From Mucilaginibacter_A sp964251965 (GTDB lineage: Bacteria > Bacteroidota > Bacteroidia > Sphingobacteriales > Sphingobacteriaceae), in assembly GCA_964251965.1 (NCBI GenBank), contig CAXULQ010000013.1, positions 1-64,000 on the forward strand: a stretch of 64,000 nucleotides of DNA, given 5' to 3'. Shown here piece after piece: positions 17,008-24,778 of this stretch. A model generated the notes under the pieces. That model was not told the DNA's origin, did not search any database, and worked only from the letters and a program-made list of their open reading frames with translations. Each line of letters starts with the position of its first letter. Positions within the stretch are counted from its first letter, which is position 1. Made by a program: the position numbers and the translations under genes.

Positions 17008-18846
17008 ATGAAAACGAAACGCATTAGCCTGATTATAGGATTAATGGGCCTGGCGCTGTTGGGCGTGATGGCCATGCAGTTTAATTTTCTCCTGGAATCT
17101 TATCGCCTTCAATCGCAGGTTTTTGATAGTTCTGTTTCCGAAGCATTAAGCCGTGTGGTTGCTAAAATTGAAAAGCAGGATGCCATCAATTTTATGGAGC
17201 GGATGAAAAGTCCGGTAAAGCACACCATTTATAGCGGAAGAAGCAAAAACTTTGGTCGTTTTGTTTATACTGAAGTGCCAGAAAACCCAGGGGAGTTCTC
17301 TTTAGAAAAACAAAATAATGTAAACCTGCACCCGGAAATTGAACGCAAACAACGCCGGATTGCCAGCATAAAAGACAGTTTAAAAAACCTGCATGACCAG
17401 AGCAACAATCCCGAAGAAATTTTAAGTTATCAGCAAGTACATGTAGAAGAATATGTGGACGAGCACGGGCAGCTTTACGGGCAAATCACCCAAGTTGCAA
17501 GTCCTAAACTTACACCTCAGCTACGCAAGCAACTCCGGTCAAACCTAAATAAATACGATACTGCGCGTTACGCTTACAACGATCCGCAGTCCGGCCCAAC
17601 CATCATTTCTTTGCCTACCCTTAACCCGCTTTGGGTTAAAGAGCAGCAGCGTTTAAAAAAAGAACAGACTTTTAAACGCATCAAAAAACTGTTAGAAGAT
17701 TCTGTGCATTTGATCAAAGCAAAACTGATGACGCCGCAGAAAATGAACGTGATCGAGAAAGTGGCCGAAGAGTACCAGAAAGCAGACGAGCCTTTAGGCA
17801 CACGCATAGACCAGCTTATGATCGACTCTTTGCTACGTTTTGAATTGCATAACAAAGGTATTGGCCTGCCTTTTAGTTACGAAGTTACTACCGCTTCGCA
17901 TGATTCGCTAATTTTTTCTAATGCTTATAACAGCAACGGCGAAAAGCCAAAGTTTATACTGGCCAGCAGTTATCAAACGCCCATTTTTACCAAAGAAGTG
18001 GTAAATGATCCTGGGATGCTGCAAATATCTTTCCCCGAAAAAAACCGGCTCATCATCAACAGGATGACTGCCACCATGGGCATTTCCGGTGGTTTGCTTT
18101 TGGTGCTGATCCTTTGCTTTGCTTATACCATCTTGTTAATTTTTAGGCAGAAAAAGATTTCTGAAATGAAAACGGAGTTTATCAACAACATGACGCATGA
18201 ATTTAAAACACCTGTTTCAACCATCATGATTGCAAGTGAAGCTTTAAAAGATGAAGAAATTGTGCAGGATAAATCGCGCATTTTACGTTTAGCTGGAATT
18301 ATTTATGATGAAAACGTGCGTTTAGGAAGTCATATTGAACGTGTTTTAAATGTTGCCCGAATCGAGCAGGACGATTTTAAGTTAGACCTGAAAGAAATTG
18401 ATGTAAACGAACAGGTTACCGCCGTTGTGGATAGCATGGCACTTAAAATACAAAAGCACGAAGCGGAAGTTCAATTAGATTTAAATGCGTTGCCAGCAGT
18501 TATCAAAGCGGATGAACTGCACTTTTCCAACGTTTTGTACAACCTGATAGACAACGCTATTAAATACAGCGAAGGCAAGCCCGAAATTCGCATCAGCACT
18601 AAAAACACAGACAGCCAACTGTTAATTAGTGTTGCCGATAAAGGAATTGGCATGAACCGCGACCAGCAGGCCAAAATTTTCGAACAGTTTTACCGCATAC
18701 CAACCGGCAATTTGCATGATGTTAAAGGTTTCGGTTTGGGTTTAAGTTACGTAAACACCATTGTGAAGCGCTTAAACGGCAGCATTAGCGTTCGCTCCGA
18801 AAAAGATAAAGGCTCGGTTTTTGAACTTAAATTTCCATTGGTCTAA
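17008..18846 (+). CDS. Membrane sensor histidine kinase
   Basis: 612 residues. TM1 at about 7-29 and TM2 at about 350-375 bracket a large periplasmic sensor region (30-350) rich in charged coiled-coil-like sequence. The cytoplasmic part has the H-box MTHEFKTPVS (His near 397), N-box LYNLIDNAIKYS, and G-boxes VADKGIGMNRDQ and GFGLGLSYV, so the kinase core is intact. The signal sensed is unknown. The OmpR-type regulator begins 68 bp downstream, with a motif copy in the gap. The pair resembles the RprX/RprY group of Bacteroidota, an inference from order and length. Confidence 0.92.
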   Translation: MKTKRISLIIGLMGLALLGVMAMQFNFLLESYRLQSQVFDSSVSEALSRVVAKIEKQDAINFMERMKSPVKHTIYSGRSKNFGRFVYTEVPENPGEFSLEKQNNVNLHPEIERKQRRIASIKDSLKNLHDQSNNPEEILSYQQVHVEEYVDEHGQLYGQITQVASPKLTPQLRKQLRSNLNKYDTARYAYNDPQSGPTIISLPTLNPLWVKEQQRLKKEQTFKRIKKLLEDSVHLIKAKLMTPQKMNVIEKVAEEYQKADEPLGTRIDQLMIDSLLRFELHNKGIGLPFSYEVTTASHDSLIFSNAYNSNGEKPKFILASSYQTPIFTKEVVNDPGMLQISFPEKNRLIINRMTATMGISGGLLLVLILCFAYTILLIFRQKKISEMKTEFINNMTHEFKTPVSTIMIASEALKDEEIVQDKSRILRLAGIIYDENVRLGSHIERVLNVARIEQDDFKLDLKEIDVNEQVTAVVDSMALKIQKHEAEVQLDLNALPAVIKADELHFSNVLYNLIDNAIKYSEGKPEIRISTKNTDSQLLISVADKGIGMNRDQQAKIFEQFYRIPTGNLHDVKGFGLGLSYVNTIVKRLNGSISVRSEKDKGSVFELKFPLV

Positions 18847-18864
18847 ATAAGCCGATTATTGGCC

Positions 18865-18878
18865 ATGCTTCTTTTATC
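18865..18878 (-). repeat. Dispersed motif copy (between kinase and regulator genes)
   Basis: ATGCTTCTTTTATC, followed by ACCTAAAAAT as at 52381. Confidence 0.88.
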
Positions 18879-18914
18879 ACCTAAAAATCAGTAAACGTTA
18901 TTAACCTTAATTAC

Positions 18915-19613
18915 ATGAACAAAAAACTTTTACTGGCAGAAGATGACCCAAACTTGGGCATGTTGTTACAGGATTATTTGCAGATAAAAGGAAAGTTTGA
19001 TGTGGTGCTGAGCAAAGACGGCGATGAAGGTTTGCGCGCCTTTACCAAAGAACCGTTCGATTTGGTGATATTGGATGTGATGATGCCGAAAAAGGACGGT
19101 TTTACGCTGGGAAAAGAAATCCGCAAAATGAACCCGGACGTACCGATTATTTTTGCGACGGCAAAAGGCATGATGGAAGATAAAGCTGCCGCTTTTAACC
19201 TCGGCGGCGATGATTACATTACCAAACCTTTTCGTATTGAAGAATTACTGTTACGCATAAATGCCTTATTAAAAAGAGTAGCCAACCAGGATAAAAAAGA
19301 AGAAGAAAAACCAACGCGCTTTAAAATCGGCAAGTACAATTTTGATTTTTCCACCCAACAGATATTAGCAGAAGGTTTTCCTCAACAAAAACTATCGACA
19401 AAAGAAGCAGAACTGTTGCGTTTGCTTTGCCTCAAACAAAATACAGTGCTTACACGCGAAGAAGCGTTATTAAACATCTGGCACGACGATAATTACTTTA
19501 ACGGCCGCAGCATGGATGTTTTTTTAAGCAAAATCCGTAAGTATTTAAAAGACGACCCAAGCGTTGAAATTATCAATGTGCACGGAAAGGGTTATAAACT
19601 GTTGGTAAGCTAA
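18915..19613 (+). CDS. OmpR-family response regulator
   Basis: 232 residues. The receiver domain (1-120) has the acidic pocket LLAEDD, phospho-acceptor Asp in LVILDVMMPKKDG (about 55), the Thr/Ala position ATAKG and Lys in ITKPF (about 106). A short charged linker leads to a winged-helix DNA-binding domain (about 135-230) with LSTKEAELLRLL and the recognition-helix region SMDVFLSKIRKYLKD. It is the evident partner of the upstream kinase. Target genes cannot be told from this window. Confidence 0.93.
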   Translation: MNKKLLLAEDDPNLGMLLQDYLQIKGKFDVVLSKDGDEGLRAFTKEPFDLVILDVMMPKKDGFTLGKEIRKMNPDVPIIFATAKGMMEDKAAAFNLGGDDYITKPFRIEELLLRINALLKRVANQDKKEEEKPTRFKIGKYNFDFSTQQILAEGFPQQKLSTKEAELLRLLCLKQNTVLTREEALLNIWHDDNYFNGRSMDVFLSKIRKYLKDDPSVEIINVHGKGYKLLVS

Positions 19614-19649
19614 AATTTTACCCAAGAATTTCTCTATCAAATTTTAGCC

Positions 19650-19663
19650 GATAAAAGAAGCAT
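19650..19663 (+). repeat. Dispersed motif copy
   Basis: GATAAAAGAAGCAT preceded by ATTTTAGCC; the same 23-bp context recurs at 45188-45210. Confidence 0.88.
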
Positions 19664-19761
19664 TGGTGCCTTTTAATATTCAACACCAAAAATAAATAAT
19701 TTATTTTGCTAACTTTTTTAGCAATTAATACGTAATATTGTAATGGAGAGAGGGCATTACA

Positions 19762-19992
19762 ATGGAACATTCATTTATTTTTTTAGGGGTTATCATCGGG
19801 CTAATCATTTTGCTGATCGTTTATCTGGTGCACAATCCGGATACGCGGAGCATCGACATCAGTTTTTATCAGTTTAAAGTAATGGTGAAAAAGAACGCGC
19901 GGAGAGAAAACTCGGTGGCCCGCAAAATTGTGCGCCGCAGGCAGGCATTAAAACAAAAAGCAAAAGCAACAGGCGAAGAACCTGCAAAATAA
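19762..19992 (+). CDS. Small single-pass membrane protein
   Basis: 76 residues: one N-terminal transmembrane helix (about 5-25) followed by a short loop and a very basic C-terminal tail (KKNARRENSVARKIVRRRQALKQKAK), which should lie in the cytoplasm. No family recognised. Its stop codon directly abuts a motif copy, and a bidirectional terminator follows. Confidence 0.6.
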   Translation: MEHSFIFLGVIIGLIILLIVYLVHNPDTRSIDISFYQFKVMVKKNARRENSVARKIVRRRQALKQKAKATGEEPAK

Positions 19993-20006
19993 ATGCTTCT
20001 TTTATC
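19993..20006 (-). repeat. Dispersed motif copy abutting a stop codon
   Basis: ATGCTTCTTTTATC begins at the base after the TAA of the preceding gene. Confidence 0.88.
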
Positions 20007-20014
20007 GGCATAAA

Positions 20015-20048
20015 AAAAGCCTGCATGTTTAAAAACGTGCAGGCTTTT
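20015..20048. terminator. Bidirectional terminator
   Basis: Stem AAAAGCCTGCA / TGCAGGCTTTT between two convergent genes, with A-run on the left and T-run on the right. Confidence 0.85.
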
Positions 20049-20078
20049 ATATCTTGTTGTATTTTTTAACGTTGAAAT

Positions 20079-21062
20079 TTACTTTTTAACGTACATAACT
20101 TCTTTAACCGCTTTAACTACTTTATCCGGGTTTGGTAAATATTCCTGGATCAATGTTGGCGCGTAAGGCAACGGAACGTCTCCGCCCATAATCCGCAAAA
20201 TCGGCGCGTCTAAATAATCGAAAGCATCTTTTTGCACTTTAAAAGCAATTTCTGTGGCGATGGAACCTAAAGGCCAGCTTTCTTCCACAATTACCAAACG
20301 GTTTGTTTTTTTAACGGAGTTTAAAATACAAGGATAATCAATCGGTCGCACGGTGCGCAAATCGATTATTTCTGCGTGGATCCCTTCTTTCTCCAGTTCG
20401 GCAGCAGCGGCTAAAACCACTTTCATGATCTTACCGAAACCAACCAGCGTAACATCAGTCCCTTCTTTTACAACTTTGGCTTTACCAATTTCTATGTAAT
20501 AAGTTTCTTCCGGCACTTCGCCTTTATCGCCGTACATCAACTCAGATTCCATAAAAATAACCGGGTCAGGATCGATAATGGCAGATTTTAACAAGCCTTT
20601 CGCATCCGCAGGATTGGACGGAACAACCACTTTTAAACCCGGACAGTTGGCATACCAGTTTTCAAAACACTGGCTATGCTGCGAGCTTAACATGCCGGCA
20701 TTTCCGGTTGGGCCGCGAAATACAATTGGTGAGGAAAACTGTCCGCCGCTCATCGACATTAATTTTGCAGCACCGTTAATGATCTGATCGATCGCAACCA
20801 GCGAAAAGTTGAACGTCATGAATTCTACAATTGGTTTCAAACCGTTCATCCCGGCACCGATGGCAATCCCGGTAAAACCCAATTCAGAAATCGGCGTATC
20901 TATTATCCGTTTGTCGCCAAATTCGTCCAGCATTCCCTGGCTTACCTTGTAGGCACCATTGTATTCGGCAACTTCTTCACCCATTAAAAAAATAGTGTCG
21001 TCTTTGCGCATTTCCTCGTTCATGGCTTCCCGAAGTGCTTCTCTGAACTGTATTTCTCTCAT
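20079..21062 (-). CDS. pdhB: Pyruvate dehydrogenase E1 component, beta subunit
   Basis: 327 residues from the ATG at 21062; five codons more upstream are open but the family begins with MREIQFREALREAMNEEM. It forms the alpha2beta2 thiamine-diphosphate E1 of the pyruvate dehydrogenase complex. Visible blocks: FLMGEEVAEYNGAYKVSQG with the ThDP-activating glutamate, DTPISELGFTGIAIGAGMNG, GGQFSSPIVFRGP, HSQCFENWYANCPGLKVVVPS and EESWPLGS. The E1 alpha and E2 genes are not adjacent. A 2-oxoisovalerate E1 beta is the alternative, but the AYKVSQG region suits PdhB. Confidence 0.9.
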   Translation of the reverse strand: MREIQFREALREAMNEEMRKDDTIFLMGEEVAEYNGAYKVSQGMLDEFGDKRIIDTPISELGFTGIAIGAGMNGLKPIVEFMTFNFSLVAIDQIINGAAKLMSMSGGQFSSPIVFRGPTGNAGMLSSQHSQCFENWYANCPGLKVVVPSNPADAKGLLKSAIIDPDPVIFMESELMYGDKGEVPEETYYIEIGKAKVVKEGTDVTLVGFGKIMKVVLAAAAELEKEGIHAEIIDLRTVRPIDYPCILNSVKKTNRLVIVEESWPLGSIATEIAFKVQKDAFDYLDAPILRIMGGDVPLPYAPTLIQEYLPNPDKVVKAVKEVMYVKK

Positions 21063-21155
21063 CCCGTGTAAAATCAATTGTGTTTAAGTGGCAAATATAA
21101 GCAGTAAAACCTGATTTGCAACCGTGGTTTTGGGTTGAAAAAGGTATTTTATGCC

Positions 21156-21169
21156 GATAAAAGAAGCAT
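21156..21169 (+). repeat. Dispersed motif copy
   Basis: GATAAAAGAAGCAT preceded by ATGCC, between the GH3 stop and pdhB start. Confidence 0.88.
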
Positions 21170-21193
21170 TGGTTTTTAATTTCGGTTTTTGTT

Positions 21194-22915
21194 TTACCGG
21201 GATACAATCCCCATCCCAAAAACAAAATCAGCGTTGATATTTACCGGCAACGTGCCGATCGGTTTTAACTGTTTGCTGATCACTTTTACCGCCGACCGCT
21301 GCATTTCTGCGCTGTTTTGATAACCCGCAATCAGCGCAGGACTTTTTTCCATCCCGCTAAAACCCGAAATGGTGTACGGATTGGCAAAAACACTTACCAC
21401 ACTATTATTTAACGCCGTAACCTGGTTAGTAAATTGCTGTAAATCAGGTTTATAATCCAGTTTATTATAGGGCCTGGCACGGGTATCAAAAACGCCAATT
21501 AAAACCTGGTCGTAAGTTTTAAGCTGATTAGATAGTTGGTTCAACTCTTCTGCGGATGCTGTTTTTGGGGCGAAGAAAACATTATTATTACTAAACCAAC
21601 GCTGTAAACCGATTTGAAAAGGCGTGATTTTATCGGTGCCGATGGCCAGTAAAGCCGTTTTCCGGAGAGGGTTTAAACGCGCAATGGCCGTATCGCCTTT
21701 TATCAAAGTAATTGCCGCATCGGTTAATTCCTGGTTGAGGTTTTTGGCAGGTTCAGAATTGAGGTCAGCATATAAATTTTGTTCCTGGATTTCTGCCGGA
21801 TGGTTTAACCCAACCGCATATTTGGCAGCCAGTACTTTTTTTACTTTACTAAAAAATTCCTGTTTGTTGATCGTGCCTTTATGAATTGCTTTTTTGATGG
21901 CATGAACCGCACGTACCGAGTTTTGGGTGAGTTCTAAAATATCGTTCCCGGCATTTAAAGCCAGCACGTCCGCTTCCGAATTCGGGAAGTATTTGACCAC
22001 GCCTTTCATCTCCATCGCATCCGAAACCACCAATCCTTTAAAACCCAACTGCTCTTTTAAAACACCGGTAACAATTGGTTTTGAAAGCGTGGAAGGCAAG
22101 TGCGCCGTAGTGTCTAAAGCCGGGATATTCATGTGGGCGACCATAATCCCGCTAATCCCGGCTTTAATCGCTTCCCGGAAAGGGTACATCTCCAACGAAT
22201 CCAAACGCTGCACGGTAAACGGCAGCAGCGGCAAATCCTGATGAGAATCTACATCGGTATCGCCGTGGCCGGGAAAATGTTTGGCCGTAGTGAGGATGCC
22301 GCCGCTTTGCATCCCGGTTAAATAAGCAATGCCTTTTTTAGCCACATTAAATTTGTTATCACCAAAAGAACGGAAACCGATAACGGGATTATTCGGGTTA
22401 TTGTTCACATCCATATCCGGTGCAAAATTCATCTGCAAGCCTAACCGTTTAAAATCCTTCGCCACAAACTGACCCATTTTATAGATCAAATCATTATCGC
22501 GGATGGCACCCAATGTCATCTGGTACGGAAAAGAAATAGTCGAATCCAGCCGCATACCCAAACCCCATTCGCCATCCATGGCAACCAGCAGCGGAATGCG
22601 CGACAGTTTTTGGTAACGATTGGTCAACGCCGCTTGCCTGCCAGGCCCGCCCTGGAAAAATACCAACCCACCAATATGTTCGTTTTGGATGACGTTTGCC
22701 ACCGAATCTTCATAAGCCAAACCTAAATTGGTATGCGCACGAACCATCAGCAGTTGCGCAATCCGGTCGTGGCGGCTTAGTTTCCTGAAAACAGAATCTA
22801 CCCAATGGTTTTTCTGCTTTTCTTGATCTGCATTTTGCGGTTTTTGGGCGAAAGTTGCGGCAGCAAAACAGATGAGCAAGCCGCTGAAGAAAACGTATTT
22901 AGAAAAAACAGGCAT
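21194..22915 (-). CDS. Glycoside hydrolase family 3 (beta-N-acetylhexosaminidase-like)
   Basis: 573 residues from the ATG at 22915, chosen because it opens with a signal peptide (VFFSGLLICFAAATFAQ); the longer open frame upstream only reads out-of-frame remnant sequence. The GH3 core shows MDGEWGLGMRL, KHFPGHGDTDVDSHQD (general acid/base His/Asp dyad of the NagZ type) and nucleophile Asp in VVSDAMEM. It probably acts on N-acetylglucosaminides of cell wall or chitin in the periplasm. Many Bacteroidota homologues carry an extra C-terminal serine hydrolase domain and are near 1000 residues; this one lacks it and ends in a GH3 C-terminal alpha/beta domain. Confidence 0.88.
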   Translation of the reverse strand: MPVFSKYVFFSGLLICFAAATFAQKPQNADQEKQKNHWVDSVFRKLSRHDRIAQLLMVRAHTNLGLAYEDSVANVIQNEHIGGLVFFQGGPGRQAALTNRYQKLSRIPLLVAMDGEWGLGMRLDSTISFPYQMTLGAIRDNDLIYKMGQFVAKDFKRLGLQMNFAPDMDVNNNPNNPVIGFRSFGDNKFNVAKKGIAYLTGMQSGGILTTAKHFPGHGDTDVDSHQDLPLLPFTVQRLDSLEMYPFREAIKAGISGIMVAHMNIPALDTTAHLPSTLSKPIVTGVLKEQLGFKGLVVSDAMEMKGVVKYFPNSEADVLALNAGNDILELTQNSVRAVHAIKKAIHKGTINKQEFFSKVKKVLAAKYAVGLNHPAEIQEQNLYADLNSEPAKNLNQELTDAAITLIKGDTAIARLNPLRKTALLAIGTDKITPFQIGLQRWFSNNNVFFAPKTASAEELNQLSNQLKTYDQVLIGVFDTRARPYNKLDYKPDLQQFTNQVTALNNSVVSVFANPYTISGFSGMEKSPALIAGYQNSAEMQRSAVKVISKQLKPIGTLPVNINADFVFGMGIVSR

Positions 22916-22944
22916 AAACAAAAGTATAAAATGGATTTCTGAAG

Positions 22945-22958
22945 ATGCTTCTTTTATC
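22945..22958 (-). repeat. Dispersed motif copy
   Basis: ATGCTTCTTTTATC upstream of the GH3 gene; forms a wide inverted pair with the copy at 22998. Confidence 0.88.
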
Positions 22959-22997
22959 CTACAAAAATCAACGCGATAACTGTACCAGTTTTTACCC

Positions 22998-23011
22998 GAT
23001 AAAAGAAGCAT
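22998..23011 (+). repeat. Dispersed motif copy beside the addB 3' remnant
   Basis: GATAAAAGAAGCAT, 4 bp beyond the remnant stop, at the same relative place as the variant copy 24755-24768 beside the intact gene. Confidence 0.88.
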
Positions 23012-23015
23012 TGCA

Positions 23016-23156
23016 TTAACGTTCACAAATATTTTTACACGAACAATACTGGCAGTTTTCAATCCATGTAGTTTGGTTAAAAGGAACTTGAACATCAAAC
23101 ATTTCGTCCAATGTTTTTTGCAGATAATTTTGGAAACCGGGCCTGGCATCTTCCAA
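23016..23156 (-). pseudogene. Duplicated 3' end (46 codons plus stop) of the addB-like gene
   Basis: The minus strand reads LEDARPGFQNYLQKTLDEMF, then DVQVPFNQTTWIENCQYCSCKNICER and a stop, matching the C-terminus of the nuclease at 24779 with about 11 substitutions. Homology breaks after LEDA (position 23156). Its length, 141 bp including the stop, equals that of the rlmL remnant. The cysteines of the C-x2-C-x5-C cluster motif are kept, plus one extra Cys replacing Tyr. It is no longer attached to an upstream coding region. Confidence 0.88.
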
Positions 23157-23180
23157 AACTAAACGCTGCCATTTTTAAAT

Positions 23181-23194
23181 GATAAAAGAAGCAT
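23181..23194 (+). repeat. Dispersed motif copy
   Basis: GATAAAAGAAGCAT, between the addB remnant and the stop of the glycosidase-like gene. Confidence 0.88.
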
Positions 23195-23243
23195 CGAAAG
23201 TAAAAAGGACAAAAATAAACAAGCTTTAAATTTTATGCGAAGG

Positions 23244-24560
23244 TTATTTGCTGTTGCTTACCCTTTTTGGTTCTGCCGAAAGCCCTGCTTCTTTCCTTAG
23301 CCTCGCCATTGCCCAGCACCACCAGGCACATTGCTCTCCGTTACCGGCATCTTTAGTTTTCCATACTGCTTTTGTCATTTCCGCAAAATCATGGTCGGTC
23401 AGCCGGTCAGCTTGTTTATGGCTGCTGCCATCAAGCCACCCACCTTCCATATATAACGGTTTTGCGGCGTTAACTATTTCAATCAGCTTTAATATTTCAT
23501 CAATACGGTTATAATCTTTTTCGCTACGGGCAAAATCCAACTCCCAAGCCATGCCCTTGCCAATTATTTCATTAGATACTGTTCCGTCAGGATAACTGTC
23601 TGTCGGCATCCAGGTTACACCGTTGGTTTTTTTCAGCATTGTCCGCTGCATGGCTTTTACTGTATTTGTCATCACCGCATGGCTCATGCCTTCCCATTGG
23701 GCCGCTATGGGCGAAAGTGTTACCCAGCCCATTCCAAGATATGGTACACCGCCATTAGAATTGGGCAAACGCATTTCAAGATAGGTTGTGTCGCCATTTC
23801 TAACCGTTGTCAGGTTTTTTTGGATGCCTTCTTTAAGAATTGATAAGTTTTTAAGCCAGTTGTCGGCTAAATTTTTGTCGCCTCGCCGGGCTGCAACTGC
23901 GGCCATGTTTTTTAATGCTGCACCAACAAAACTTTGCGTTAACAAATCCCAGGTATCCCATCTGCGGCCTTCCCTTGAATGTTCAAAAGAGATGTTCCGC
24001 ACCAGCCCAGTTTCTACCGACCACCTACCATGCTGAAAGAATGTCCGGTCGCAAGTGCGCTTCATGATAACGCTGACCAATGGCCAGGTTTTATCTTCAA
24101 AAACGGTATGCCCGCGCTTTAATGCCAAGCGTGCCCATGCCAGCAGCACATGCGCCTGCCCATCTATCTGGTGCTCATCACTGATGATAGTATAAGAATT
24201 GTTTTTTAAACCGATTACATGAGGGATACGCTCCATATCGTATTGCACGGTAGCATCCAGCACGCATTTGATGTTAAGTTCGGCCTCCTTCAAACGCCCG
24301 GTCTCCAACAGTAACGATACCATTGCACCTGTAGTGCGGCAATACATGCCTTCATAAGCCCCCGTTTGTGATTCGGGCAAAAAGCCGTCTTTTCCAATTC
24401 TGTCAAGCAGACTATAGTAGGTTTTAGCATACAGGTTTTCAAAATACGGGGACTGGAGCCGGTGCTTTAGCTCAGTTAAAACAGTTTGGGACAGTACCGT
24501 TGAATGTGAAAAAGCAATCAACACGAAAATGAAACCGGATAAACTTTTTTTAGTGATCAT
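23244..24560 (-). CDS. Secreted six-hairpin (alpha/alpha-toroid) glycosidase-like protein
   Basis: 438 residues with a signal peptide (to about VLSQ, residue 25). The body alternates helices with conserved aromatic/acidic loops (YEGMYCRTTGAM, DEHQIDGQAHVLLAWARL, WDTWDLLTQSFVG, YPDGTVSNEIIGKGMAWELDFA, CAWWCWAMARL), the pattern of six-hairpin glycosidases. I cannot assign a GH family or substrate. It sits between the intact addB-like gene and the duplicated addB 3' remnant, so it looks like inserted cargo. A -7 element about 90 bp upstream suggests it carries its own promoter. Confidence 0.65.
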   Translation of the reverse strand: MITKKSLSGFIFVLIAFSHSTVLSQTVLTELKHRLQSPYFENLYAKTYYSLLDRIGKDGFLPESQTGAYEGMYCRTTGAMVSLLLETGRLKEAELNIKCVLDATVQYDMERIPHVIGLKNNSYTIISDEHQIDGQAHVLLAWARLALKRGHTVFEDKTWPLVSVIMKRTCDRTFFQHGRWSVETGLVRNISFEHSREGRRWDTWDLLTQSFVGAALKNMAAVAARRGDKNLADNWLKNLSILKEGIQKNLTTVRNGDTTYLEMRLPNSNGGVPYLGMGWVTLSPIAAQWEGMSHAVMTNTVKAMQRTMLKKTNGVTWMPTDSYPDGTVSNEIIGKGMAWELDFARSEKDYNRIDEILKLIEIVNAAKPLYMEGGWLDGSSHKQADRLTDHDFAEMTKAVWKTKDAGNGEQCAWWCWAMARLRKEAGLSAEPKRVSNSK

Positions 24561-24648
24561 AACTTCTCGCTTTTTTGTTTAGTCATAGCGTTTTACCTTT
24601 TATTAAAATTAGCTAAATTAAAGAAAGCATCATCAGCTTGCGCTTCAG

Positions 24649-24656
24649 CAAATATA
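24649..24656 (-). promoter_or_regulatory. -7 element (TATATTTG on minus strand)
   Basis: TAnnTTTG match about 90 bp upstream of the glycosidase-like gene. Confidence 0.35.
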
Positions 24657-24754
24657 AATCTTACCTGTATTGATCCTTCATTTAAACCATCTCTCAATAT
24701 AATTGGGTTTTAAAAACCATAAAATCCATAAAAAATTGTTTAAAATTTTTATCC

Positions 24755-24768
24755 GATAAAAACAGCAT
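24755..24768 (+). repeat. AACAG-variant motif beside the intact addB 3' end
   Basis: GATAAAAACAGCAT, 10 bp beyond the addB-like stop. Confidence 0.8.
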
Positions 24769-24778
24769 CAGCCATACA

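Noticed and set aside
22916..23149. A 78-residue N-terminal extension of the GH3 protein
   Set aside because: It reads the addB 3' remnant in the wrong frame, and a proper signal peptide begins at 22915.
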